64,000 bases of DNA from Acinetobacter bohemicus ANC 3994 (lineage in GTDB: Bacteria > Pseudomonadota > Gammaproteobacteria > Pseudomonadales > Moraxellaceae), in NCBI RefSeq assembly GCF_000367925.1, contig NZ_KB849164.1, forward strand, positions 412,349 through 476,348, written 5' to 3'. Below are positions 15,958 to 24,185 of this stretch, in pieces. The translations under genes and the position numbers were made by a program. The stretch's first letter is position 1; each line of letters begins with the position of its first letter. Below the pieces are notes generated by a model, which was not told where the DNA came from, ran no database searches, and was given only the letters and a program-made list of their open reading frames with translations.

Positions 15958-16131
15958 TTCCGTCATCCGCTACGTACTCTAAAAGATGTGAATTATTGTG
16001 AATTCGGTTGTGTCACATAATGGCATGATTTTAAATTATTAAAAGTACATCATTATGTCAAAACTGTTATAAGACTGTGAAAGATGAATGAAATATCATC
16101 ATCTTTGCTGAGCTTAAATTCAATGTTAAAT

Positions 16132-16159
16132 AGCCACATCAAATTGAATTGATATGGCT
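16132..16159 (-). terminator. Hairpin downstream of tolA
   Basis: AGCCACATCA and TGATATGGCT form an imperfect stem just beyond the tolA stop. On the minus strand only a short U-rich stretch follows, so it may attenuate rather than stop transcription into tolB. The 15958-16131 stretch otherwise holds nothing I recognise, but a tolB promoter could lie there. Confidence 0.4.
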
Positions 16160-16165
16160 GTTTTT

Positions 16166-17674
16166 TTATTTCGCTGTAAAGCTAGAGGTAAATGTTCTGG
16201 CTTCACGTCGGGCATCTGGATCCGACGGCATTGGATAAGGTGCCGCCGCACGTACAGCAGCCTCTACACTGGCTTTCATATCTGGATCACTTGAGTTCAC
16301 AATGACAGATTGAACTGCACCACTGTCGCTTAAAGTCACACGCGCAGTGGCTTTCTGGCCTGATGAACCGTTTGGAATATCCCAAGCGCGTTTAACTTTA
16401 TTTTCAAAATCACGCTTTGCAGTGGAAGCAATTTTCTTCGCTTCTGCTTTTTTCGTGGCAGCTTCTTCTGCGGCTTGTTTTGCAGCCGATGCTTTAGCTT
16501 CTTCAGCCGCATCCGCTCGGGCTTTTTCAGCAGCGTCAGCTTTGGCTTTGTTCGCAGCATCGGCTTTGGCTTTATTAGCAGCGTCAGCTTTGGCTTTATT
16601 AGCAGCGTCAGCTTTGGCTTTATTAGCAGCATCAGCTTTGGCTTTATTAGCAGCATCAGCTTTGGCTTTATTAGCAGCATCAGCTTTGGCTTTATTTGCT
16701 GCATCTACTTTAGCTTTTTCAGCAGCATCCGCTTTAGCTTTATTAGCAGCATCGGCTTTGGCTTTATTAGCAGCATCAGCCTTGGCTTTATTAGCAGCGT
16801 CAGCTTTGGCTTTATTTGCAGCGTCAGCTTTGGCTTTGTTCGCGGCATCAGCTTTGGCTTTGTTCGCGGCATCAGCTTTGGCTTTGTTCGCGGCATCAGC
16901 TTTGGCTTTATTCAAAGCATCAGCTCTAGCTTTTTCAGCAGCATCGGCTTTGGCTTTATTAGCAGCATCCTCTTTAGCTTTAATTGCAGCATCAGCTTTA
17001 GCTTTATTAGCAGCGTCGGCTTTGGCTTTGTTTGCGGCATCGGCTTTAGCTTTTTCAGCAGCGTCGGCTTTGGCTTTATTCGCAGCATCGGCTTTGGCTT
17101 TATTCGCAGCATCGGCTTTGGCTTTATTCGCAGCATCAGCCTTGGCTTTATTTGCAGCATCAGCTTTAGCTTTTTCAGCTGCGTCAGCTTTAGCTTTATT
17201 TGCAGCATCCGCTTTAGCATCAGCGTCAGCTTTGGCTTTTTTAGCAGCTTCAATCTTGGCTTTATTTACAGCATCAGTTTTAGCTTTTTCAGCAGCTTGT
17301 TGCTCTGCTTGACGCAATGCTTCTGCTTTGGCTTCTTGTAGGGCTTTATTTGTATCAGGTTTTGGGGTTATAGGTGAGGGTGGTGCAACTGGAATAATCG
17401 GCGCGGGTTCAACACTTGGTTCCGCTGTTTGTTGCACTTGTTCTGCAACTTTTTCATGTGCTGTTTCTGCTGAATCTGTTTGTTCTAAAGGCACAGGTTC
17501 AGGTGGGATTAAATCTTCTGGCGTGATTAAAACCATTTTAATTTGTTTAGGGGGTTCGACAGGTTTACTCATACCTAAAAAAAGTAAGCCAGTGATAGCC
17601 ACCACATGGACCGCAACGGTAAATCCAAGCGCAATGGTTTTTTCTTTAGCTGGTGGCTTTTTGAAATCTTTCAT
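16166..17674 (-). CDS. tolA: Cell envelope integrity protein TolA
   Basis: A 502-aa inner-membrane protein that spans the periplasm and connects TolQR to TolB and Pal. An N-terminal transmembrane helix (about 14-35) is followed by a Pro/Glu-rich stretch and a very long Ala/Lys-rich helix (domain II). Twenty-nine 8-residue units of the [N/E]KAKADAA type are encoded by a 24-bp tandem repeat. The C-terminal domain III (about 420-502) contains DFENKVKRAWDIP and AYPMPSDPD-like segments of the TonB/TolA C-terminal fold. E. coli TolA is about 421 aa, so this domain II is long. The start is 3 bp after the tolR stop. Confidence 0.95.
   Translation of the reverse strand: MKDFKKPPAKEKTIALGFTVAVHVVAITGLLFLGMSKPVEPPKQIKMVLITPEDLIPPEPVPLEQTDSAETAHEKVAEQVQQTAEPSVEPAPIIPVAPPSPITPKPDTNKALQEAKAEALRQAEQQAAEKAKTDAVNKAKIEAAKKAKADADAKADAANKAKADAAEKAKADAANKAKADAANKAKADAANKAKADAANKAKADAAEKAKADAANKAKADAANKAKADAAIKAKEDAANKAKADAAEKARADALNKAKADAANKAKADAANKAKADAANKAKADAANKAKADAANKAKADAANKAKADAANKAKADAAEKAKVDAANKAKADAANKAKADAANKAKADAANKAKADAANKAKADAANKAKADAANKAKADAAEKARADAAEEAKASAAKQAAEEAATKKAEAKKIASTAKRDFENKVKRAWDIPNGSSGQKATARVTLSDSGAVQSVIVNSSDPDMKASVEAAVRAAAPYPMPSDPDARREARTFTSSFTAK
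16505..17200 (-). repeat. 24-bp tandem repeat array within tolA (about 29 units)
   Basis: Twenty-nine units of 24 bp, each encoding [N/E/I]KAKADAA, can be lined up without gaps from the unit ending at 17200 (minus-strand start) to 16505. Most units differ at third codon positions (GCA/GCG, GCT/GCC, AAT/AAC), and a few carry changed residues (IKAKEDAA, EKARADAL, EKAKVDAA). Internal blocks with near-identical wording, such as around 16800-16920 with the uncommon GCG-starting units, point to unequal crossover or slippage. Confidence 0.9.
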
Positions 17675-17677
17675 ACT

Positions 17678-18127
17678 TTATTCTAAAGGCTGAGTGAGTA
17701 AGCTAACTTGTGTTAAACCGGCATCTTGAAGACTAGACATTAAAGCCATGACATCTCCATAGGGACGAGTGTTATGACCGTTAATGACGACATTCAGTTC
17801 TTTATTATCATTTTTGGCTTGTGTTTGTGCTTCAACGAGAACATCAGTTAACTGCGTAAGATCAACTGGACCCGTTTTTTGGCTTTTATATTCCACATAA
17901 TAAAGACCATCTTTATCCAAAGTGACGATGGTCGGTGCATCTTTAGATTCAATCGGATTACCATTGGCTTGGGGTAAATCCACTTTAATCCCACTGGTGA
18001 TCATGGGTGCAGTGACCATAAAAATAACTAAAAGTACCAGCATTACGTCAATATAAGGAACGACGTTCATCTCACTTTTTAGGGGTTTTTTGACACGCTC
18101 AAAGCGTCCAGAACGTTGAATCGCCAT
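17678..18127 (-). CDS. tolR: Protein TolR
   Basis: A 149-aa ExbD/TolR family inner-membrane protein. A single transmembrane helix (about 24-44, VVPYIDVMLVLLVIFMV) carries the functional Asp in YIDVMLVLL, which uses the proton gradient with TolQ. A periplasmic domain follows. The ATG overlaps the tolQ stop codon (TAATG), so the two are translationally coupled. Length is typical (about 140-150 aa). Confidence 0.96.
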   Translation of the reverse strand: MAIQRSGRFERVKKPLKSEMNVVPYIDVMLVLLVIFMVTAPMITSGIKVDLPQANGNPIESKDAPTIVTLDKDGLYYVEYKSQKTGPVDLTQLTDVLVEAQTQAKNDNKELNVVINGHNTRPYGDVMALMSSLQDAGLTQVSLLTQPLE

Positions 18128-18825
18128 TAGTCATTTTCCTGTGTAGAACTCACAGTTTGACGTTGTAATAGCGCCACCATTTCTTCAGCAAATAATGCAC
18201 GGTCTGAATAGACGGTTTCACCTTTTGCTGTGTAATGGTTAAATGCCAATACCGCAGGAATGGCAGCAAATAAACCAATAGCGGTTGCAATAAGTGCCTC
18301 AGCAATACCCGGAGCAACTGTTGCAAGTGTGACTTGGTCAACATCTGCCAGACCAATAAAGGCATTCATAATGCCCCAAACCGTACCGAATAAACCGATA
18401 TAGGGTGCAACAGAACCAATACTGGCCAATGCGCCTAAGCCTTTTTCCAGTAAACCTTGGTCACGACTTAAACCGACACGTAAAATACGTTCAGTACCTT
18501 CAATAGTTTGCTGGGTGGTTGCTTGAAATTTTTTGAGTTTAAAAAATTCACCAATGCCTTGGTAGAAAATATCTTCTAAACCAGTACGTTTAGAATTGAG
18601 TTGTGCGTTGTTGTAGAGCGTATTGAGTTCAGCCCCAGACCAGAAGATTTTTTGAAAATGTTCATCATCGGCCTGGGCTTTTTTATAACTCATATGTAAC
18701 TTGGCAATCAGATACCAACTGTATAAAGATGCCAGTAGCAGTACCAACATAACCAGTTGAACGACAGGGCTTGCTTGTAAAATAAGATCTGATACGTGTA
18801 AAGAAGATTCTAATTGAGTTGCCAT
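18127..18825 (-). CDS. tolQ: Protein TolQ
   Basis: About 232 aa, a MotA/TolQ/ExbB proton-channel protein that forms the motor with TolR. Three transmembrane segments are visible near residues 18-40, 135-160 and 170-195, with the conserved GTVWGIMNAFIGL and ATAIGLFAAIPAVLAFN stretches. I choose the ATG at 18825 (MATQLESS), which gives the usual length; an earlier in-frame ATG would run into the ybgC gene by 85 bp and add a charged tail without family support. The SD is weak. Confidence 0.94.
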   Translation of the reverse strand: MATQLESSLHVSDLILQASPVVQLVMLVLLLASLYSWYLIAKLHMSYKKAQADDEHFQKIFWSGAELNTLYNNAQLNSKRTGLEDIFYQGIGEFFKLKKFQATTQQTIEGTERILRVGLSRDQGLLEKGLGALASIGSVAPYIGLFGTVWGIMNAFIGLADVDQVTLATVAPGIAEALIATAIGLFAAIPAVLAFNHYTAKGETVYSDRALFAEEMVALLQRQTVSSTQEND

Positions 18826-18848
18826 AGTTACATTGTGCCAATAAATTT

Positions 18849-19259
18849 TTAGTCTTGTCCTAACTCTTTTAGAATTAGTTGACGGATTTCCTCGGGAAGC
18901 CGTGTTGGACGCATGCCGTCTACACTGATACATGCCAATTCGACTTCACCAGATGCCAGCATGATTTCACCACGATAAATATTTTGTTGCAATACAAAAG
19001 ATGTTGCTTTACATGAAACAACACTTGCTGTAACCGTAATCAGGTCATCCATGAGGATTGGGCGTGAATATTTCACATTTATTTTGTGTACCACAAAGTG
19101 ATAATCTTTTTGGTGCCAGTAATGTTCAACACCTGCCGCACGTAACCATTCAGTACGGGTACGTTCCATAAAGCGAATATGATTTGCATGATAGACAATG
19201 CCACCTGCGTCAGTATCTTCAATGTATACACGAATTTGAAATTCGAATTTATTCGCCAT
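18849..19259 (-). CDS. ybgC: Tol-Pal system-associated acyl-CoA thioesterase YbgC
   Basis: A 136-aa hot-dog-fold thioesterase of the 4-hydroxybenzoyl-CoA thioesterase family. The motif EDTDAGGIVYHANHIRFMER (about residues 13-32) contains the catalytic Asp (DTDAGG) and the GIVYHANY-like substrate helix. In E. coli it acts on short-chain acyl-CoA and is associated with Tol-Pal and phospholipid metabolism. It heads the tol-pal cluster in this organism, 23 bp from tolQ, and a divergent gene begins 230 bp away. Confidence 0.95.
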   Translation of the reverse strand: MANKFEFQIRVYIEDTDAGGIVYHANHIRFMERTRTEWLRAAGVEHYWHQKDYHFVVHKINVKYSRPILMDDLITVTASVVSCKATSFVLQQNIYRGEIMLASGEVELACISVDGMRPTRLPEEIRQLILKELGQD

Positions 19260-19489
19260 GATCTTGTTCCATTTGGGGTTCGGTTTTATATTTTAAAGCC
19301 GTACTTTTAGGGAGATTTTCATCTTTTAAAATGATGCTACTTTCGCTAAGAGTCAAGCTGTGTAATGCATTGCAGTTTAGCAGTTTGATTTTTTCCTCCA
19401 ATGGCACAAGGTTTCAAATACAATTTGAAGCTATATAAAATTGTTGCTGAACTAAGATACACTCTTGCTGTTCTGGGGGAGAACATGCA

Positions 19490-20071
19490 ATGAATCGATA
19501 TATAAAGTGGTTGGTCGCACTGGCAATAGGCTATGCGCTTTGGTCGTATTGGGCGGCACCTCATTCTGGTATTCAGGATTCGACTGATTACCAAGTGGTT
19601 GATGGTGTGCATCATAGTGATCAGTTTATGATGACCAATTTGGCACCGTATGCAGGTGAGTTTCGAGTTTTGTCCAAAGAAAACTATAACTTGGGGCGTG
19701 AAGCTGAACTCAGTCCAGTCGATTTTGCTTTAGGCTGGGATCGAATGGCAGATCCTGCGGTTTATAAGCAGTTGTCAATTCGACAGAGTAACCGTTGGTA
19801 TTATTGGCGGTATGAAAATGCACCGCCTATTCCTGTCAATGAAATATCAAGTCAGAGTGCCAATACGCATTTAATTCCTGCAACCAAAGCAATCGCCAAA
19901 CAACTGGCTCAAATTGATCAAGATAATTTGATTTATTTAAAAGGGCAGTTGGTTGAAGTGAAGGCGCAAGACGGATGGACATGGCGTAGTTCCCTTAGCC
20001 GTGAAGATACTGGAAATGGTGCATGTGAGTTGATGTTGGTGGAAGAGGTTAGGGTAATTTCTAAGTCTTAG
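19490..20071 (+). CDS. Conserved membrane-anchored protein of unknown function
   Basis: A 193-aa protein with one N-terminal transmembrane helix (about 7-24, KWLVALAIGYALWSYW) acting as anchor or signal, then a soluble region. A clear stretch is PYAGEFRVLSKENYNLGREAELSPVD, with a Trp/Tyr-rich segment (NRWYYWRYENAPPIP) and GWTWRSSLSREDTGNGACE near the end. These motifs are typical of conserved gammaproteobacterial hypothetical proteins, but I cannot assign a function. RBS GGGGGAGAACATGCA precedes the ATG. The gene is divergent from tol-pal and stands alone. Confidence 0.65.
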   Translation: MNRYIKWLVALAIGYALWSYWAAPHSGIQDSTDYQVVDGVHHSDQFMMTNLAPYAGEFRVLSKENYNLGREAELSPVDFALGWDRMADPAVYKQLSIRQSNRWYYWRYENAPPIPVNEISSQSANTHLIPATKAIAKQLAQIDQDNLIYLKGQLVEVKAQDGWTWRSSLSREDTGNGACELMLVEEVRVISKS

Positions 20072-20193
20072 ATCTTTTATTTGTTGAATTAAGCAAGAAT
20101 ATGATTTTGTGGAGAGCATAAGCTAATTGAACTTGGTTTCAGGCACTCTTTCTAATGGTGTATGTGATTAATTTTCTATATGGTTTGGTCTAT

Positions 20194-20217
20194 TTACTTT
20201 TGACGGGACAAAAGTAA
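20194..20217. repeat. Palindromic element TTACTTTT...AAAAGTAA
   Basis: TTACTTTT (20194-20201), loop GACGGGAC, AAAAGTAA. A related palindrome (CTACTTTT...AAAAGTAG) lies at 30093-30118, each near a copy of the longer intergenic repeat. Also, GGCGACATCC at 20299-20309 recurs at 22051-22062 in the ruvA-ruvB gap. Confidence 0.5.
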
Positions 20218-20519
20218 CAAAATTCCGCTGTTGGATTGAGGGTATATCCTGAGCAAGCTTTAAGCACTGCTTTAAAGCGTAGCGCAAGTGAATCCAACGG
20301 GCGACATCCATGTCACCTGTCATGTGATTTTTTAAAGTGATGAATTTTTAAAAATAAAATATAAATTTATAATCAAATATTTGGAAAGAAGAAATTAGAC
20401 AGTTTAAGCATGAAAGTTATTTGAGTATTTTGAAGAGGAATTCGGAAGAATTATGGAGGGAGAATAAATCTCTAATGTCAGTCAGTTAAGGGTTTTAGAA
20501 ATAAAATCCTTAGTTTTTA

Positions 20520-20780
20520 GTTGTTCATGACGGAGTCTTATATTTTTTAAATCAAATACTTAGAGTTAATTTATTGCTTTGGATAAGCCCAAATGAGAAA
20601 CTCAAAATATATTTTGAGTTCGCAAGAAAGGCATCTTGCGGCGCAGTGCGCCTCACCGCAAAACTCGCCAAATCCCTTTTATTGATTAATAAATCGCAGA
20701 AACCTTACTTTTCCAATCTTGCGGTGTATACACCTCATGCCTCGAACAGTTGCGGATGACGTTTCCGTGTATCGAATAAC
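20520..20780 (+). repeat. Dispersed intergenic repeat, copy A (261 bp)
   Basis: Close match to 35566-35813 over the whole length, with shared cores such as TTTGGATAAGCCCAAATGAG, CATCTTGCGGCGCAGTGCGC and GACGTTTCCGTGTATCGAAT. It starts GTTGTTC and ends GAATAAC, giving imperfect terminal inverted repeats. Both copies lie just beyond the 3' end of a minus-strand gene and next to similar terminator hairpins. No transposase. The wider gene-free stretch 20072-20857 otherwise holds the palindromic element at 20194 and nothing I recognise. Confidence 0.75.
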
Positions 20781-20800
20781 ATCATGAATTTAAGATATAA

Positions 20801-20832
20801 AATGCCAGTCAATTTCTTAACTGACTGGCATT
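20801..20832 (-). terminator. Terminator of the ruv genes
   Basis: AATGCCAGTCA (20801-20811), loop, TGACTGGCATT (20822-20832). On the minus strand it follows the ruvB stop by about 25 bp. Its stem is nearly the same as the one at 35831-35862, so it travels with, or recruits, the repeat copies. Confidence 0.7.
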
Positions 20833-20857
20833 AGAGAATAAATTTCCCTTTTCTCAT

Positions 20858-21862
20858 TTATCCTTTTGGCTCAGGTGGTGTCATCCCAAACTGTAAATAC
20901 GCCATATTAGTGGCAATACGACCGCGTGCTGTACGCATTGCATAACCTTGCTGAATCAAATAGGGTTCAATCACATCTTCTAAGGTCCCTGAATCTTCTG
21001 CCATCGCCGCAGCCAAAGCTTCAACACCAGCAGGGCCACCATCAAAACGTTCTAACAACATGCTTAAATAACGACGGTCTAAAGTATCTAAACCATCTTT
21101 ATCAACATTCAGCATATCCAATGCACGTTGCGCCATATCTTGGTTGACTTCGCCAGTCCCTTTGACTTGAGCATAGTCTCGCACACGACGCAGTAAACGA
21201 TTGGCAATACGGGGTGTACCGCGTGCGCGACGGGCAATTTCTTTCGCGCCATCGGCAGTCATGGGAACATCCATCAAGCTGGCTGAACGTGACACAATGT
21301 GGGTGAGGTCAGCAACCGAATAAAACTCTAAACGCTGCACAATACCAAAACGATCACGTAGTGGAGAGGTCAGTAAGCCTGCACGAGTTGTTGCCGCAAC
21401 CAAAGTAAACGGCGGTAAATCCAGTTTAATAGAGCGTGCGCCCGGTCCTTCACCAATCATAATATCGAGTTGGTAGTCTTCCATTGCAGGGTAGAGAATT
21501 TCTTCAATCACAGGTGAAAGACGGTGAATTTCATCAATAAATAAAACATCACCTTCTTCAAGGTTGGTCAGCATGGCGGCCAAGTCACCGGCACGTTCTA
21601 GCACTGGACCTGAAGTAGACTTTAAGTTACCACCCATTTCACGTGCGATAATATTGGCCAGTGTGGTTTTACCTAAACCGGGTGGGCCAAAAATTAAAGT
21701 ATGGTCAAGTGCTTCACCACGACCACGTGCTGCGCCAATAAAGATTTCCATTTGCTCACGCACCACAGGTTGACCCACATAGTCATCGAGTGAAGTGGGG
21801 CGAATGGCACGATCAAAATGATCTTCAGGTTTTTCAGAACCACTGATTAAACGGTCTTGCAT
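20858..21862 (-). CDS. ruvB: Holliday junction branch migration helicase RuvB
   Basis: A 334-aa AAA+ motor that drives branch migration on Holliday junctions with RuvA. Walker A GPPGLGKTT, Walker B LFIDEIHRL, sensor I AATTRAG, and the C-terminal RuvB winged helix are all visible (for example GPAGVEALAAAM and QGYAMRTARGR). The order is RuvA then RuvB on the minus strand, but separated by 249 bp rather than the usual short spacing. Length is typical. Confidence 0.97.
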   Translation of the reverse strand: MQDRLISGSEKPEDHFDRAIRPTSLDDYVGQPVVREQMEIFIGAARGRGEALDHTLIFGPPGLGKTTLANIIAREMGGNLKSTSGPVLERAGDLAAMLTNLEEGDVLFIDEIHRLSPVIEEILYPAMEDYQLDIMIGEGPGARSIKLDLPPFTLVAATTRAGLLTSPLRDRFGIVQRLEFYSVADLTHIVSRSASLMDVPMTADGAKEIARRARGTPRIANRLLRRVRDYAQVKGTGEVNQDMAQRALDMLNVDKDGLDTLDRRYLSMLLERFDGGPAGVEALAAAMAEDSGTLEDVIEPYLIQQGYAMRTARGRIATNMAYLQFGMTPPEPKG

Positions 21863-22013
21863 AATGATTTAGATTTACCTTTGGGGGCATCAATTGAGTC
21901 TGTGATGATTCATACAGTCTCAGATAAATATTTGAGTTTAGATGTCATTGTGCCGGCATAACTTTACTTTTGACAGATGAGCAGTATACCGCGCAAGGTA
22001 ACAAAACCCTTTT

Positions 22014-22070
22014 GTTAAATAGAGGATACATCTTATATCCTCTGTTTAACTGGCGACATCCATATCGCCA
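22014..22070 (-). repeat. Stacked hairpins in the ruvA-ruvB gap
   Basis: GTTAAATAGAGGATA / TATCCTCTGTTTAAC (22014-22050) and TGGCGA-catccata-TCGCCA (22051-22070) are adjacent stems. The following CGTGTATCGAAT (22074-22085) matches the end of the dispersed intergenic repeat. The 249-bp gap between ruvA and ruvB therefore seems to hold a degenerate repeat element. On the transcript these stems could act as an attenuator or processing site. Confidence 0.55.
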
Positions 22071-22111
22071 TTCGTGTATCGAATTTCGTGTAGTGTTAGA
22101 TTTAAATTTTT

Positions 22112-22714
22112 TTATCGATTCATCGACTTTAACGCAGCACGAATAATATCACTGGCTTCAGTGAAATCTGCTTTTACTGCATTAATCAGTTTTTGTGCTT
22201 CGGCAGGTTTATAACCCAGCGATTGTAACGCAGCTTCTGCTTCGGCAACCGGTGAATTTGAATTGAACTGAATTTGAGTTGTGGTCGAGTTTACAGCGGT
22301 TGAACCTGATGCCAGTGTTTTAAAGCGATCACGCAGTTCAATCATCAAACGTTCAGCGGTTTTTCTACCCACACCCGGAACTTTAATCAGTGTATTGATA
22401 TCTTCATTTTCAACGGTATGAATGAGCAGGTCGATACTTAAAGTGGACAGAATGCCTAAAGCCATTTTAGGGCCAACGCCATTTACTTTGAGGAGGGTAC
22501 GGAAAATGGTTTTTTCTTGTGCATCTAAAAAACCATAAAGTAATTGCGCATCTTCACGTACGGTTAAATGCGTCCATAACGTGACTTTTTGCCCCTTTTG
22601 TAATTGGCAAAAGGTCGAAAGTGGAGTGTCCACTTCATAGCCAACGCCATTTACATTTAATAATACCGTTGGTGCTTCCAAAGCAAACACTTCACCAATG
22701 AGACATCCAATCAT
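22112..22714 (-). CDS. ruvA: Holliday junction branch migration protein RuvA
   Basis: A 200-aa protein that binds four-way junctions as a tetramer and loads RuvB. Domain I (about 1-64, LIGEVFALEAPTVLLNVNGVGYEVDTP), the helix-hairpin-helix domain II (VNGVGPKMALGILS, VPGVGRKTAERLMIEL) and the C-terminal three-helix domain (EAALQSLGYKPAEAQKLI) are all seen. No ruvC is in the window, as in many gammaproteobacteria where it is elsewhere. RuvB lies 249 bp downstream. Confidence 0.96.
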   Translation of the reverse strand: MIGCLIGEVFALEAPTVLLNVNGVGYEVDTPLSTFCQLQKGQKVTLWTHLTVREDAQLLYGFLDAQEKTIFRTLLKVNGVGPKMALGILSTLSIDLLIHTVENEDINTLIKVPGVGRKTAERLMIELRDRFKTLASGSTAVNSTTTQIQFNSNSPVAEAEAALQSLGYKPAEAQKLINAVKADFTEASDIIRAALKSMNR

Positions 22715-22754
22715 TTTGATTTTTTCACTTATCTATCGTTCGTTGCATAGTAGT

Positions 22755-22782
22755 GAGCATTTGCCATAAAGGCAAAATGCTC
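22755..22782 (-). terminator. Possible hairpin between dgt and ruvA
   Basis: GAGCATTTGCC and GGCAAAATGCTC surround ATAAA, with one mismatch region. It lies 40 bp upstream of the ruvA start on the minus strand, downstream of dgt. The minus strand lacks a U-tract, so it could be a processing or attenuation hairpin. Confidence 0.35.
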
Positions 22783-22844
22783 GGTCATTTTTTTGCTGAA
22801 ATGATCAGCAAAAGTATTCAATGAAGCTGCATTATTTTAAATGC

Positions 22845-24185
22845 TTAAATTAAACCCGCTTTATTGCCTTGAAGTTCTTGTGACAGGTTATAGGCCTGAT
22901 GATCGGAAAACTTCGAGATAATATCCAGTACCTGCATGATATTTTCATAATGGTTACTTTCAAAAGTCACACCTGCGCGCTGTAGCATCGACATTAAGCG
23001 TTGTTCTTTGAAACTTAAGGTTTTATGTGGCGTCGTCAGGGGAATAAAGGCATCCAAAATGTTTTGCAGACTTTGATGGGCAATAATCTCTAACCCTGCT
23101 TTTTGTGGATGTTCAAAAATTTTGTCGCGGGCTAAGTTCTTTGCCCGTTCAATTCCACGTTCAATATCTTCAGAACAATATTGCAATAAGCTGCCTTTGA
23201 GTTGACCGGATAAAATTTCAAAGTGATGTTTAGCAAAGGCTGTGGTGACTTCATCGACTAGACGTTTCATTACACGACCCCGTAAAGCGGCAATTTTCTG
23301 CTGCCATGTTGTGGTGGGTAGAGAAAGTTCAGAGGGTTTGCCATAGTCGGCAATCAAATCAAGGAAAATAGGCTCTACTTCTTCATAAGACAGCATATTT
23401 AAAATAATGCCATCTTCAAGGTCAATCAGGGCATAACAGATGTCATCTGCGGCTTCCAAAAGGTAAGTTAAAGGATGACGGCAATAGTGGTATTCGCCCA
23501 GTTGAATTAAACCGAGTTGTTCTGCAATCTGTTTGAGGATTTCTTTTTCTGATTGATAACAGCCAAATTTTGCCCGCTGACTGGCAGGACGATCGCCTTG
23601 AGATGCAATGGTTTTAGATAACCAAGGGTACTTTAAGTAAGCGCCTAGTGTTGCGTAAGTCAGGCGCATACCACCATCATTGGGATGATAATCAATTTTA
23701 GTCAGTAGACGTAAACCTTGTGCATTGCCTTCAAATTGGCGTACATCGGCTTGTTCTTCCGCAGTGAGTTTTTCTAGAAAGTTACCGTGTGAAGCATCGT
23801 CGAACCATTCACGAATGGCGTATTCACCAGCATGCCCAAAAGGTGGATTACCAATATCATGCGCAAGGCATGCGGCTTGAATAATCGCGCCAACATCGGC
23901 AGGGGAAATCCATACAGGTAGTTGATCTTTGATTTTTTCAGCTGCCAACATGCCCAAAGAGCGACCAATACAGGACACTTCAAGCGAGTGCGTTAAACGC
24001 GTATGAATGCCATCGTGTTGTGTCAGTGGATGAACTTGAGTTTTGCGATTCAGTTGTCGAAAACTTTGTGAAAAAATAATGCGGTCATAATCTTTATGAA
24101 ATGGGCTACGTGCCTGTTCTGTACTTTGTTTTTTGCTACCAATACGAACTGTTGAAAGCAGTTCAAGCCAACGCATTTGAGTCAT
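22845..24185 (-). CDS. dgt: dNTP triphosphohydrolase (dGTPase)
   Basis: A 446-aa HD-domain phosphohydrolase that cuts dGTP (or dNTPs) to deoxynucleoside and triphosphate, lowering dNTP pools. HD motifs: a first His in HTRLTHSLEVSCIGRSLG, the HD pair in CLAHDIGNPPFGHAGE, and later Asp in EAADDICYALIDLEDGI. The C-terminal part is shorter than E. coli Dgt (about 505 aa), so this belongs to the type 2 or short dGTPase group. It precedes ruvA on the same strand. Confidence 0.9.
   Translation of the reverse strand: MTQMRWLELLSTVRIGSKKQSTEQARSPFHKDYDRIIFSQSFRQLNRKTQVHPLTQHDGIHTRLTHSLEVSCIGRSLGMLAAEKIKDQLPVWISPADVGAIIQAACLAHDIGNPPFGHAGEYAIREWFDDASHGNFLEKLTAEEQADVRQFEGNAQGLRLLTKIDYHPNDGGMRLTYATLGAYLKYPWLSKTIASQGDRPASQRAKFGCYQSEKEILKQIAEQLGLIQLGEYHYCRHPLTYLLEAADDICYALIDLEDGIILNMLSYEEVEPIFLDLIADYGKPSELSLPTTTWQQKIAALRGRVMKRLVDEVTTAFAKHHFEILSGQLKGSLLQYCSEDIERGIERAKNLARDKIFEHPQKAGLEIIAHQSLQNILDAFIPLTTPHKTLSFKEQRLMSMLQRAGVTFESNHYENIMQVLDIISKFSDHQAYNLSQELQGNKAGLI

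Noticed and set aside
16505..17200. Possible CRISPR array
   Set aside because: The units are contiguous 24-bp coding repeats without spacers, in frame with tolA.
16347..17341. Long open frames on the plus strand opposite tolA
   Set aside because: They are Ala/Ser/Phe-rich antisense products of the 24-bp tolA repeat (a no-stop artefact), without SD or family features; tolA on the minus strand explains the stretch.
18826..18933. N-terminal extension of tolQ
   Set aside because: It would overlap ybgC by 85 bp and add a charged tail that TolQ lacks; the ATG at 18825 gives the normal length.
20574..20759. Short ORF inside repeat copy A, like one in copy B (35638-35820)
   Set aside because: Both share a conserved stretch only because the DNA repeat is conserved; the frames diverge at the 3' ends and there is no RBS. 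I treat them as repeat-derived, not genes.
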